A DNA stretch of 64,000 bases from Panagrolaimus kolymaensis (Eukaryota; Nematoda; Chromadorea; Rhabditida; Panagrolaimidae): positions 1,364,001 through 1,428,000 of the forward strand of contig JAJQJQ010000027.1 of NCBI GenBank assembly GCA_028622995.1, read 5' to 3'. Shown here piece after piece: positions 35,872 through 47,295 of this stretch. The stretch's first letter is position 1. The number at the start of each line of letters is the position of its first letter. The notes under the pieces were generated by a model. That model was not told the DNA's origin, did not search any database, and saw only the letters and a list, made by a program, of their open reading frames with translations. The position numbers and the translations under genes were made by a program.

Positions 35872-38627
35872 TTATTGTAAATTATTGAAAATTTCCTCGA
35901 TATTTTTCATTTTTTCCTTTGGTTGTGGTTTGCAAACATGATCCTGTAAGCCAAGTTCAACATAATCTTCGCCATCATCGCATTCATAAAACTTTGCTGT
36001 AACTTGCTTGTTTTTTCTACAACATCCCAGACACAAGTAATATTTATAACATGATCGATAAGAATAAACATAGCACAAAGAATTATTGTACGAAGCATCA
36101 ATCATTAAATGATTTGGTTGTCCGGCGCTATCTTTTTCGGCTCCAAAAATATAGTTTGGACATTTAATAATTTTTAAATTTATCGGCATGGGTTTGTATT
36201 CTTCCATTTTACAAATATGTTTTGCGTCATTGAGTTGCAAATAATTTTCACCATTTTTATCTTTGCAAAGTTTTGCAGTTACATATTTTTGATTATCTTG
36301 ACATTTTCTACATTGATAAATCTTTTTGCCCTTTTTATAAAAATAATGATAACATCGAGATTTATCGTCTGAATCAAAAATGACCAATCGTTCTGGATTC
36401 TTTCCACTAAAGCGCCATTGATACTTTTCTATTTTAAAATTAGGCGCTTTCACTATTTTAAAATCTGTTTCATCCGGTATAAATTCTTTTGGTTCACATT
36501 CATGTTCAGTTTTGCTAAGTTCAACCGTGTCTTCTTCATTTTTTATGCTTTGAATAAATTTAGCAAAAACAAATATCTTCCTTTTTTGACATGGAAAACA
36601 AACCCATGAATTTTTTGTTGTTTTAGAATATTCATAACAAAACTTTTTGTTTTCGCAGTTAATAAAAACCGCGAGTCTTTCCACAATTTTTCCTTGATAT
36701 TTTCGTTTAACCAATTGATAATTAGGTTTTTGAATAATTTTATTAATTTGATCTTTTTGAAATGGAATTGGTTGACAAAGATGAAGGCGATTTTGTACAC
36801 AAGCATATTCATTTCCATTTTCATCCGTCAATAAACATGTACGGATACATCGTCTTTGCATCGAACATTTAGAGCAATAAAATGCCTTTTTTTTAGTATC
36901 AAAGTAAAATTGATAACATAATTCTCTATTTTCAGGAATACTAATTAACAGCTTCTTTTTATTTACACCCAAAACTATATTTTCAACAACTTTATAATCA
37001 GGTTTATAAAAAATTAGATCATCAGTATATTTTTCAGGTAAATATTCACATGGTTTACATATATGCAATCTATGATGGAGTTCGACATCATTTTCACCAT
37101 TAACATTTAAGATAAGCTTTGCTGACGTAGACTGCTTTTTTCCACTGCAACCCAAACAATAAAAATATTTGCTCGCTTTGTCCCAATAATAATCATACCC
37201 AAATTTTTTATCGGCCGATGTAAAAATGAATAAGTTTTTCTTGTTTATTCCTAATTGTTTATGCGACAAAATTACAAAGTTTTTGGAAGTTAATATTTTT
37301 AGTGGAGCATACTTTTCCGAGTTATATTCTCTCATTTCACAAACATGTTGTTGAGTTTGCTTTAATTTGATAAAATTTTCGCCATCATTATTTTCACATA
37401 TTTTTGCAACAACTTTTACTTTTTTACCCATGCAACCAAGGCAATAATATTCGTCATTTTTTCCATTGAATTTAGAAAATTCATAGCAGAACTTTATATC
37501 TACCGCCGCCATAGGAAATATAATAATTCTTGGCCATAATATACCGTCACGTTTAAAACTAGTTATTTCAAAGTTTGGTGGTTTAATAATTATATTATTC
37601 AAGATAATAGCTTTTTGCTTTTTTGGTGGAGGACTAAAACAAACCTTTTAATATCACTAATGTACATATAAACATGAAAGTTTTACCTTTTGTCGTCGAT
37701 ATCATTAATTGAATTATTTAAATCGCATTCATCGGAAGTATTTTGCTTACGACTTTTATCATTAAAAATTTCAACAGTTGTTGTTGTTTCTTTCTTATCA
37801 AGATTAAGACGTCGATTGAAGGAAACACAATTTTCGGAGGAACTTTCAGACGCTTTCCGAGATCTTTTTCTCAAAGTTTTTGCGCTTAAAATAATTTTAA
37901 AAATTTTTGTTATATTTATTTACACAAATTGCAACTTACTTTAGCCCATCACAGTTTTTAATATAAAAAAAATTTATAACATCAGTATAAAATATGTCAC
38001 AAGTTTCTTTTATGATTGTCAAATAAATTTCTTTTCTTTGCGGAATAAAATTTTTCAACAAAATAAAAATCAATTCTTTTAAGAGAGAAGAAAAGTTGTT
38101 ATTTTCTCGTATTTCCAAAAGAATTGGTTCAAAAACACGCTTTTGAAAGTGGAATTCTAATTTAGCAGCATTTTTAATTTCAGCGGAGGAATCCTAAAAA
38201 ACTATGAATTTTATGAACATCTCTTTAGAAATAACAAACTTTTGCTTTTTGAATTATTTCATATATCTTTTTACAGCTTTCTTGTTTCGAAAATATTAAA
38301 ACAAAATCATTGCAACTCTTTTCTGAAGCAAAAACACAAAGAAAATTCTAAAAATTATTTTCATTAATTTTGGAGTTATTAGAATTTTGGTTAATGTTTT
38401 TTTATCGAAAACTTACATTTTCTTGGAACATTTCTTGATTAAATGAAGTTTCAAATGCAGCAAAATCTTAAATTATGCTGTTACTTATGCGTTTTAAAAA
38501 TTTTAACTAAAAGCTTACTTTCATCATTTGGAGTTACAATCAAAAACTTTGTAATAGAGTTCACCACAATTTTACATTTTCCGAAGTAGCTAATTTGATG
38601 ATTGTCGTCAAATAATAATAATTCCAT
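35872..38627 (-). CDS. Zinc-repeat protein D (6 repeats)
   Basis: Six exons (38519-38627, 38417-38466, 38240-38347, 37940-38193, 37687-37884, 35872-37633) total 2481 nt in frame, about 826 residues. The first exon is 109 nt and the second 50 nt, the same sizes as in gene A. The N-terminal domain has M-E-L-L-L-F-D-D-N-H, Y-F-G-K-C-K-I-V-V-N-S and L-I-V-T-P-N-D-E. The helical domain has E-I-Y-L-T-I-I-K-E-T-C-D-I-F-Y. A basic/Ser-rich linker (R-K-R-S-R-K-A-S-E-S-S-S) precedes six zinc repeats ending H-V-C-K-P-Q-P-K-E-K and a short extra tail. All cysteine and histidine ligand positions are present. The role is inferred as nucleic-acid binding. Confidence 0.7.
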
Positions 38628-39084
38628 TAATGGATAACTAACAAATTCACAAAAAAGCTACCTTTTTAGCAGGAAAAACCAATAAAAAGAATAGTAAATA
38701 ATGGCACTAAAGGGGTTTAGTTTGAAACTAACCTCATTTTTTTTTGTTGCCTTTTTTTATTTTTATCAGTTTGAATAAGCACTGTCCGATTAACCTTTGA
38801 GATAGTCTTTAACACTCTTTCATAAACAAACAGAACAAAATGAGATAACAATTTAGTTGTGTTTGCGCATGTGGGACAACAACAAATTTTTTTTCTCTCT
38901 CGCCAAATCTGAGTTTTTTTTATTAAAACAAATATCAGCCATTTTTGTGTTTTATTTTATTTTTTATCTCAAATTTCTTACAAACGAAACCAATAAAGCG
39001 TTAATTTTCGAAAAATAACTATAAAAAGTAATTAAATAAAACAAATAAAAAAAGAAAAATGAAACAAATTTTCTTGAAATTTTT
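38628..39084. other. Intergenic, promoter of zinc-repeat gene D
   Basis: AT-rich spacer with no supported exon. Confidence 0.5.
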
Positions 39085-40877
39085 CTATGTTTTTGGTTGT
39101 GGCTCACAAACATGGTCAAATGGGCTTAATTCAACATAATCTTCTCCATTTTCTCCAACTTTTTCATGAAATTTTGCTGTAACTTTTTTTGGTTTTCTTT
39201 GACATCCAAGACATTGATAAAATTTATACCATGGCCGATAAACGTATGTGTAAAACTGATTTGGATCTTTGGAATCAATAATAATCAAATTTTCCATTTC
39301 CGCTTTAGAATTAGGCTCAAAATAAAAATTTGTTTTTTTATTATTGGAAATAATGGCCATGGTTTATATTCTTCCATTTCACAAACATGTTCAGTTTCAT
39401 TTAATTGCAAATATTCTTCGTTGCTATCTTTGTTCTTTAAAATTTTTGCTGTAACTATTTTCTTTTTATAAAAACATTTTCCGCATTGATATCCATTTTT
39501 AATTGCATTGTGAGTGTAAATATAGCATAAATTTTTGTTTATTGAATCAAAAATAACTAATCTTTCTTTGGGTTGTCCAAAATATTTTTGATATTTTTCT
39601 AATTTAAAATTTGCTTGATTTACTATTTTCACTTGGGTGTCAGGTAAAAATTCAATGGGTTCACATCTATGTTCAGTTTTTCGTTCCATTTCTTTGTCAT
39701 GTTGGCGAGTTTGAAATTTTTCAAACTTAAAATCAGGTTTATAAATAATGGGAAGAGTTTCATTTTTAAATTCTTTGGGTTTACATTCATGTTTATTTTT
39801 ACCTGTTTCAATATATTCTTTGTTATCCTTATCACAAAGAATTTTGGCGTAAACATGAATTTTATGTTTGAGTTTGCATTCTCGGCAATACCAAATTTTT
39901 CTTGTTGCCGCTTTGTAATAATCATAAAAGAATTTTTTATCTTCATCAATAAAAATTGCAAGCTTTTCAACAACTTTTTGGCCTATGTTACTTTTTACCA
40001 ATTGATAATAAGGTTTTTGAATATTTTTGTTAATTTTATTTCGATTTATTTCAGGCAAATATGGAACAGGAGCACAAAGATGTGGACGATTTTGCATGCT
40101 AACATATTCATTTCCATTTTTATCTTTAATTATACATGCTCGAATAGAATAATTTTTACAAACCCTTTTATTGCATATAAATCTATTATCTTTTTTATCA
40201 TAACGATATTCATAGCATAAATCTCTATTTTCTGGAACCACAATAACTAACTTCTTTTTTGAGATACCAAAAGCTGAATATTCGATAATTTCATAATCGG
40301 GTTTATAAATAGTTAAATCATTTTGATATTTTTCAATTCGAAATTCACGGATTTCGCAAACATGCTGAGTTTTTTGAAACTCGATATAATCCATTCCTTT
40401 TTCATCAGTTTTTAGCCATGCTATAGTGTTCTTTTTATTGACTTGACAACCGCAACAAATAAAATAATTCTTACAATTATTCCAACAATAATCATACCCA
40501 AACTTTTTATCTAATGATGTAAAAATAACTAAATTCTTTTTATCAATGCCTCTCAGAGTATAATAAAAAATTTCAAATTTTGAAGAATCCATAATTATTT
40601 CTTTAGGAATATACTTTTCTAGTTTGTAAGCAATTGGCTCACACATATGTTCACTTTTATTTAATTTGATGTAATCGTCACCATTTTCATCTTTATAAAT
40701 TTTTAAGCTTATAACTTTGTTATTCTTTATACATCCATTGCATTGATAATATTTTTTGCCTATTTTTTGAGAATATTCATAACAGAATTTTTTATCAGAA
40801 GATGAAAATATAATAATTCTTTTTTTGAATACATTACCTCGCTGACAAATAACTTTCTCAAAGTTTGGTGCTTTGAC

Positions 40878-41551
40878 CAGTGTTGGTTCGCCGCCACCGC
40901 CATCCGCTAGTCGGCGCAGAAATCCGCGCCGCCGCCGCCGTCGGCGGCGGCGGCGGCGACCTTTCAGCTTCAAATGGCGGCGCCGCCAAAATTAATTAAA
41001 TTTTTCCAAAAAAACAAAAATAATAATAGAAAAATCAAAAACTCAAACATTAAAGAAGCTAAAATTTAAAGTTATTCTTATTCTCCTTTTTAAAATGTCC
41101 TTTTATTATTGCTTTACTTTAGTTAAATTTATGTTAAAAACGCCTTTCATTTATATAGAAAAAAAAATTTTCTATTTTGGCGGCGTGGCGGTAATATTGG
41201 CGTAGGGTTGTCGATTTCCCGGGAATTTCCCGGGAAATGCCTCAGGGCATTTGGACATAATTCAAATTAATTTTGGTTTTTTTACAAATTTGTAAAGAAA
41301 ATATGAATTCACCATGCTTTTTCTATGTAATGCCAAAAAAAATACATAAAAATAAATCATCAATAAAAAGTTATGCTGAAATTTCCCGCATTTCCCGGGA
41401 AATTTTGCACGCAAGCGGGAAATTTCCCGGGAAATTCGACAACCCTATATTGGCGGCGGCGGCGCAGACGTCGGCGCCGCCAGAAATTGGACCTCGCCGC
41501 CGTCGGCGGCGGCGGCGGCGGCGGCGATGAAATGCAAATGAGACAACACTG
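40878..41551. mobile_element. GC-rich non-autonomous hAT-like element, 674 bp
   Basis: The ends are CAGTGTTG and its complement CAACACTG. They are flanked by GCTTTGAC (40870-40877) and CCTTTGAC (41552-41559), an 8-bp target duplication with one mismatch, or a 9-bp CTTTGACCA duplication if the ends are set two bases later. An 8-bp duplication and a CAGTG-type end are hAT traits. Sub-terminal GCC/GGC triplet runs mark both ends (40890-40990 and 41450-41527). In gene orientation, removing the element and one target copy restores K-Q-M-V-K-A-P-N-F-E exactly. No transposase is visible. Confidence 0.8.
41203..41447. mobile_element. Nested hAT MITE, 245 bp, perfect 8-bp target duplication
   Basis: Inverted ends TAGGGTTGTCGA and TCGACAACCCTA-like (one extra T) enclose short blocks of TTTCCCGGGAAATTTCCCGGG. 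TATTGGCG flanks both sides (41195-41202 and 41448-41455). This is inserted within the GC-rich element at 40878-41551 and so is younger than it. A 59-bp relative with TAGGGTTGTCAAA ends occurs at 60682-60740. Confidence 0.85.
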
Positions 41552-42229
41552 CCTTTGACCATTTGTTTTGATTCATCAAAAATAAATTTTTCGGGTTCAT
41601 ACTTTTGAATATCACATTCATTTTCCGCTTGTCCTAATTTAATATATTCTTGGCCATCATCGTTTTTGCATATTGAAGCGCTAACATTTTTTTTGAGCTT
41701 TTGACAATTTAAACACATAAAATTAGGTTTACGAATGTCACACCCGTAAATATAACACAAAGTTTTATCTTTCATTGGAAAAATAAATAATCTTTTGATA
41801 AATTTTCCATCTTTTTCTTCTGAAGTTACTTTAAAATTTGGAGCTTCGATTATTTTATTTTCAACAATAATTTTGGATTTTTTAAATCGAGGACTGAAAA
41901 GTTGCGTAAGTTATTTTCAAACATATTTTGAATTTTTTTCCTATGGTTGTAGTTTAAAATATATTATTTTTAAATTATTACCTTTTTCGAATATCATCCA
42001 AACTTGATGACTCATTTCTTTTTTCAGTAAAATTTGATTTCGAAACGGAACAACAATTTTGGCTGCTATCAAATGACGAGGAATATTCCTGATGGTCATT
42101 CACTAAGTTTCGTTTCAATAATCGTTTTAGGAAATTACGTTTTCTGAAACAATAATCTTTAACTCAACCAAACTTTTATGTTAAAACAACTTACTGACCG
42201 ATACCATTTTCCTCCCGCATTTTTCTCAT

Positions 42230-42800
42230 CTAAAGCTACCTTTATAAAACTAGGAAAGCAAATTAAATATTGTCAGGCTGATTGTTTTAAAATGAATTTT
42301 ATTTACTAAAATTTAAGTTTCCAAAACTAAGCCAAATAAAAGAAATGCAAAGGTGTTTTTACATTCAAAGAGAAAGTCGGGGCGTGTATATCGATGAGTC
42401 AGAAGGATGCTTGAATAAAGGTTGCTTTTACAGCCATTAACGAAGGCGCGCAAAAGACACAAAGAAACAGATATGGACAACGAAAGGAATAGCGTTGACT
42501 AAAATTTAGTAACAAAAATGATTACAAATATTACGAAATTGGATAAACTAAAAATAATAAAATGTAGGAGCCGCAGAAGAAAAAAAAGTCTATTCAAAAA
42601 AGAGTCAAATCAAAAAGCTTTACTTTTTTTAAAACTTTTTTTGTGTTTCATTTTTGGCCATTCGTTCTCTTCAAAAAATGTTAATAAAGAAAAACTCTAA
42701 TAAACTAGCTGCAGCCTGCAGGTCAAAAAAAAAGAATGTTTTACACTTCCTGTTTGCATTTAGTTTTCCTTAAATTTGTTGCATTTATTTTCTTTGCATT
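42230..42800. other. Intergenic, divergent promoter region
   Basis: Spacer between the divergent starts of zinc-repeat gene E (-) and the first DXO-like gene (+). No exon is supported; short frames are noise. Confidence 0.5.
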
Positions 42801-42815
42801 TTGTTTAAACTTTTT

Positions 42816-43661
42816 ATGAACCATCAATACTTTGGTATTTCCAATATTGATTGTTTAAATGATCCTTTTTTAACTGATCTAAATTTATTTCCAAATGTTT
42901 GCGAAAAAGTTTTGTTAAATTATGTTAATTCAAACGCAATTTTGGAAATATTCCAAGAAGCAGAAATAAGCCAAATTGTGGACTATGATACGACTCCAAT
43001 TTTATATCAACATCGAGAAAACGAAAGTTTTAAAAATATTTGGAAAAATGTTAAAAATGGAGATGTAATTACAAATCGAGCTTCAATGAGATCTTTGAGT
43101 TTGACCGACAAAAATGTAATTTGTGAGAAAAAATGGATCGATGTCGACGAAATTTGCGATGATGAACATCCAAAATATTTTTATTTAATCCAACTAAAAA
43201 ATTTGAATACCAATATTCCAGAAAAATTAAAACTTGGCAACGCTGCTCCAGCCGTTATTTTTAAAACTTCTTCCACAAAAAATCATTCAATTTTTCGTTA
43301 CATGAAATCCTTACACGAAAATTACACGGTGCATTACACCTGCGAAATTGATGGCTTCGTGAAAACAGAAATAAATGATTCTGTTAATTTTGAGCCTGTG
43401 GAATTCAAATGTTTTAAAAACCCAGAAAATCGAGTGTTAGAAGTTTGGGATATTTGGGATAATGTTAGAATTAGCACTGCCATACAATGTGAATTATCTG
43501 GAATTGAAAATGTTATCCTCGCATTTCATGATAATGGAAAACATATGCAACTTAAATATTATAATTTAAATTTATTGAAACTTGGAATAGGACAAAATAT
43601 TGATGGAGCTTTATGGAAAATGAAAAAAAATATATCGAATATATTAAATCGTTGCAAATAA
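42816..43661 (+). CDS. DXO/Rai1-like decapping nuclease homologue 1
   Basis: One exon; the start is taken at M-N-H-Q-Y-F-G-I-S-N-I-D by alignment with its two paralogues, giving about 281 residues. Signatures of the DXO/Rai1 fold are present in order: G-D-V-I-T-N-R-A-S (the Arg motif), I-F-R-Y-M, T-C-E-I-D-G-F (the E-x-D metal motif), E-P-V-E-F-K-C-F (the E-x-K motif) and T-A-I-Q-C (the Gln). However the G-x-x-x-E motif seen in copies 2 and 3 (G-F-E-A-E) reads G-N-A-A-P here, so one metal-binding Glu is missing and catalysis may be impaired. The family removes aberrant or non-canonical 5' ends (m7G-less, NAD, 5'-OH dinucleotide). The coordinates use the conserved Met; an in-frame alternative start at 42801 adds five residues. 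Confidence 0.7.
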   Translation: MNHQYFGISNIDCLNDPFLTDLNLFPNVCEKVLLNYVNSNAILEIFQEAEISQIVDYDTTPILYQHRENESFKNIWKNVKNGDVITNRASMRSLSLTDKNVICEKKWIDVDEICDDEHPKYFYLIQLKNLNTNIPEKLKLGNAAPAVIFKTSSTKNHSIFRYMKSLHENYTVHYTCEIDGFVKTEINDSVNFEPVEFKCFKNPENRVLEVWDIWDNVRISTAIQCELSGIENVILAFHDNGKHMQLKYYNLNLLKLGIGQNIDGALWKMKKNISNILNRCK

Positions 43662-43780
43662 AAAATATTTAAAACAAAAGATTTTTTTAAAAATAAAAAA
43701 AGCGGAACTTTATTTAGTTTTACAAAAAAAGGAAAATTATTTAAATTTAAAATAAATTAAGTTGCGAAATGTCATATTTT

Positions 43781-46620
43781 TTATTTTTTTGGTAGAGGCT
43801 TACAAACATGATCATTTGGACCTAATTCAACATATTCTTTTTCTTCGTCGCTATTCTCTTCTTTTTGAATCAATTTCGCAGTCACAAATTTACCATTCTT
43901 CTGACACTTAAGACACATAAAAATTTTCGGTTTAGGGTTATAAAAATATGCGTAACACATTTTGCTGTTAATTGGGTCATCAATAAACAACTTCATTTTT
44001 CCAGTTTTAGGATGTATAACAATTTTGAAATATGGTTTTTTGACGGTTTTATAAGTGGATGGAATAGGCTCGTATTTTTGCTTTTCACACACGTGATCAT
44101 GAATTAACTCTAAAAATTCTTCTCCATTCTCGTCATATCTGATTGATGCTTTTATATGCTTATTTTTAATATAACGGCATCGTCCACAACCCCATTGTTT
44201 TTTATCTTTTAAATATTTATAAATATAACAGAGTGATTTATCATTATTGTCGAAAACCACCAAGCGTTGAGTTGTTTCTTTATTAAAGCCTTTTTTAATT
44301 TCTTCAATTTTGTAATAGGGTTTACGAATAATATGTAAATTTGTTTCTTCGGGCACAAATTCAATGGGTTCACAATCATGTTCATTTTTTGTAATAATTT
44401 CAACGTGTTCATCTCCATTTTCCATTTTTACAACTTTAGCCTTTACCCAAGCTCCAGTTTTCTTTTGACACGGCCAACACCAAAACTGATTACGTCGAGC
44501 ATCAAAAGCATATTCATAACACATTTTTCTTTCATGATCCACAAAAATTACTAATTTATCTAGAAATTTTCCGTTTCGTTTTCGTTTAACGAATTGATAA
44601 TTATGCTTTTGAATTATTTTGTTGGGTTCCAAATAATTTTCAAGGCAAAATGGAACAGGTTTACATAAATGAGGGCGATTTTGAATGCTAATATATTCTA
44701 TTCCATTTTGATCCATAAAAATTTGAGCTCTCAAATGTTGTTCAAAGGTATCACATTTCCAACATCGAAATGATTTATATCTTACGTCCCATAAAAATTC
44801 ATAGCATAATTCTTTATTTTCTGGTAAAATCGTTAATAATCTTTTTCTTTTCATTCCATTAACCATGTGTTCAACAATCTCATAATCAGGTTTATAAATA
44901 ATTATTTCATCTAAATATTTTTCTGGTTGATATTCACGTGGCTCACAAATATGCACATATTTACTAAGCTCGATATAGTCTTCGCCATTAGCTTCATTTT
45001 TGCATAATTTTGCTGTAACGTTTTTATTCTTTTTGAGATTACATCCACGGCAAACAAACATTTTTCTATCATTATCCAAAAAATAGTTATAACAAAATTT
45101 TTGATTGGAGGAAATAAAAATAAATAAATTTTTCTTTGAAATTCCAAGTTGCTTATAAGAAACAACTTCGAAATCTGGAGCTTCAATAATTTGTTTAGAT
45201 TCATCAAATATATATTTTTGAGGATTATAATCACGCAATTCACAAATATGCTCAACTTTGCTTAGAATTACAAAACTTTCATCTTTGGAGTTTTGCAAAA
45301 TTCTTGCTGAAACAATTTTCTTTTTAATCGTACAACCAAGGCACTGATAAACTTTAGTTTCGCGTCGAAAATATTCATAACAAAATTTTCTATCTCTAGT
45401 GGAAAAAATAAATAATCTTGATTTTGATATTCCATATTGCTCAAAATCAATTATCTCAAAATTAGGAGCATGAATAGTATCACCCCAAAGTGAGGCTTTG
45501 CGCAATTTTGCTAGAGGGCTAAATTCAAAAAATTATTTAATTAAAAACGAAGAATTTAGTCAATATTTTACCTTTTTACACAGTTATCTTCTACTTTATA
45601 TTCCTCGTTTTCAGGATGATTTAATTTTTCTTTTGAATGACAACCTTTTTTGCTATTTGTCTCATTATTTGCTTCATTTGAAGAAGAAAGTTTTTCTTTT
45701 TTAATTTCATTATTAGTCGCGGTAATATCTTTCAACTTTCTTTTTAGTAGGCTTTTATCACTTAAAAAAATATTTTTCATTATACTTTTCACTTAACTAA
45801 ACTTACTCTCTTCCTTCTGCAACATTATTTCTCTGATGCTGAGAGATATGATCGCTAAAAAATCTTCTTTTTTTTTCTTCAGTTTTTTTCTCAAATTATC
45901 CTTAGCTTAATTTTAAAAAGAACTTACTTTTCATCATTTTTTAAAACCTTTAAAATATCAAAATATAACACTTCTGATGTTTCTTTTATCACAGCAAAAT
46001 ACTCTTCTTTTTTTTCACATGTAAACGATTTTAATAAGCTGATGATAAGTTTTTTTAAATTCAGAGAGCCATCTTTTTGAATATGACTCAAAAATGGTAA
46101 AAGAATTTTTGCTTTAAATTTATTTTCTTGTTCAATTGAATTATTTATATTCATTTCCTAAAAAAGAATTCTTTTTTTACCACGCATAAAAGATATTTCC
46201 CCAAACCTTTCCTTTATGCATAATTTCATTAATCTTTTTACAGCTATCATGTTTTGAAAAAATTAATACAAAATTATGCTGATTCTCTCGAGAAGCATAA
46301 AAACAAAGGAGGGTCTAAAACATGATTATTATTTTTTTTCGGTCCAAAAGTTCAGCTATTTTCATATATTCCATGAACGATAATAATAAAACAGAATAAA
46401 CCAACTAACATTTAGCTGGAAAGTTTCTTGTTGAAAAGAGGCAGTAATAGCTTTGACATCTGAAAGTCATAAATGTAAAGGGTTTAATTTCTTCAAAATT
46501 TGAAAACTTACTTTCGTCGCTTGAAGTTACAATTAAAGTCTTTGTAACAGAATTAACTACAATTTTACATTTTCCATAAAAAACTATTTTATCTTGGAAA
46601 TCGAATAATATTAAATCCAT
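43781..46620 (-). CDS. Zinc-repeat protein F (6 repeats)
   Basis: The first exon 46512-46620 (109 nt) encodes M-D-L-I-L-F-D-F-Q-D and F-Y-G-K-C-K-I-V-V-N-S-V-T-K. Small exons follow with A-I-T-A-S-F-Q-Q-E-T-F and L-L-C-F-Y-A-S-R-E-N, then a helical-domain exon (about 45930-46156, Y-F-A-V-I-K-E-T-S-E-V-L-Y-F-D). A Lys/Ser/Glu-rich linker exon lies near 45572-45765. The repeat exon 43781-45518 encodes six C-x2-C/H-x-C repeats ending H-V-C-K-P-L-P-K-K. All ligand residues are present. It has the full architecture of A, C and D and looks intact. Confidence 0.7.
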
Positions 46621-47203
46621 TTTAACTTTTACTAAACAATTAAAAAATTTCAAATCAATTTTTTGGTTTAACCAGAAATTGAAGATCAAGGCAAAAAGAA
46701 TAAATCAATGATCAGAAAGGAAATTAACTAATTCATAATTTTTATGAACTCTTTTTTGGCTTTATGGTTTTGTCGACAATGATAATGCAAAAGAACCTCC
46801 TTACTTTTGTAAAATATTTAAGTATAAAACAGCATGCAAAACTTGATAAATAAAATATTAGTCAAAATAAATTGCGCACACGAAACTTGATTAAAACTTT
46901 TTTAAATTTTTTGAGTTTTTTAAATGTGGTCCACAATTTTAAATTAAACACTTCCTTATTAAAATATTTTTAAGTTTTAACCAATGGTTATTGTCTGGAA
47001 TCTATTTTTCTTTTCTTTAAATTTTGAGCTTGTTCAAAGCAATTTATGTATTCCTTGCCATTTTGCAATCGATTGTTTTTCGTTGTTTTTCTAGCAAAAG
47101 TCAAAAAGTAACATATCAAAAATTTTATTTAAGCTTTTTACAAAACATTCAAACTTTAAAAAATGCAAGAGTATTAAAAAAGGTTAAAATATTTGAATAA
47201 AGT
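46621..47203. other. Intergenic, no gene seen
   Basis: AT-rich sequence with the promoter of zinc-repeat gene F on one side and the ribozyme-like motif on the other. No exon is supported. Confidence 0.5.
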
Positions 47204-47278
47204 GGTAATCTTGGTGATCGCAGAATATTTTGCGATTTAAGCCTCTTCGCCACGTCAAGGCGATTACCTTTGAAGAGG
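47204..47278 (-). ncRNA. HDV-like self-cleaving ribozyme candidate, copy 1
   Basis: Read on the minus strand the order is that of the HDV fold. P1 5' CCTCTTC (47278-47272), J1/2 AAA, P2 5' GGTAATC (47268-47262), P3 GCC, a 7-nt loop TTGACGT, P3' GGC, P1' GAAGAGG (47248-47242), then P4 ATCGCA/TGCGAT, then C-C-A-A and P2' GATTACC (47210-47204). P1 is 7 bp, P3 3 bp and L3 7 nt, the strict sizes of HDV-like ribozymes, and a C followed by N-A-A precedes P2'. P1 and P2 form a pseudoknot. Deviations: the first base is C rather than G, and a P1.1 helix is not obvious. It starts 18 nt after the stop of DXO-like gene 2. Confidence 0.6.
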
Positions 47279-47295
47279 GTAGCGCTGGATCTTAA

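Larger units (their letters stand above)
39085..42229 (-). pseudogene. Zinc-repeat gene E, broken by transposon insertion and frameshift
   Basis: The gene can be traced from a short first exon (42195-42229, M-R-K-M-R-E-E-N-G-I-G-Q) through a basic/Ser-rich linker exon (about 41996-42143) to the repeat exon (41893 down to 39085). It has about seven repeats plus one internally deleted one (D-K-E-M-E-R-K-T-E-H-R-C). Two breaks occur. A 674-bp hAT-like element (40878-41551) splits repeat 1 from repeat 2 between V-K and A-P-N-F-E. In addition, a run of seven T at 39333-39339 (seven A on the coding strand) is one base short, shifting the frame just before the last repeat. Like gene B it lacks the N-terminal domain exons. 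It is probably a pseudogene; the homopolymer shift alone could be a sequencing error. Confidence 0.75.

Noticed and set aside
39669..40220. Plus-strand frame of 183 codons inside gene E
   Set aside because: It is the shadow of the repeat-coding minus strand; Phe/Ile-rich composition without a domain.
41371..41558. Arg-rich or Gly-rich frames over the GCC repeats
   Set aside because: These frames run through transposon DNA and triplet repeats and are not genuine proteins.
42801..42815. Five extra residues upstream of the conserved start in DXO-like gene 1
   Set aside because: All three paralogues align from the later Met (x-Y-F-G/A-I-S-N), so the upstream codons are probably leader.
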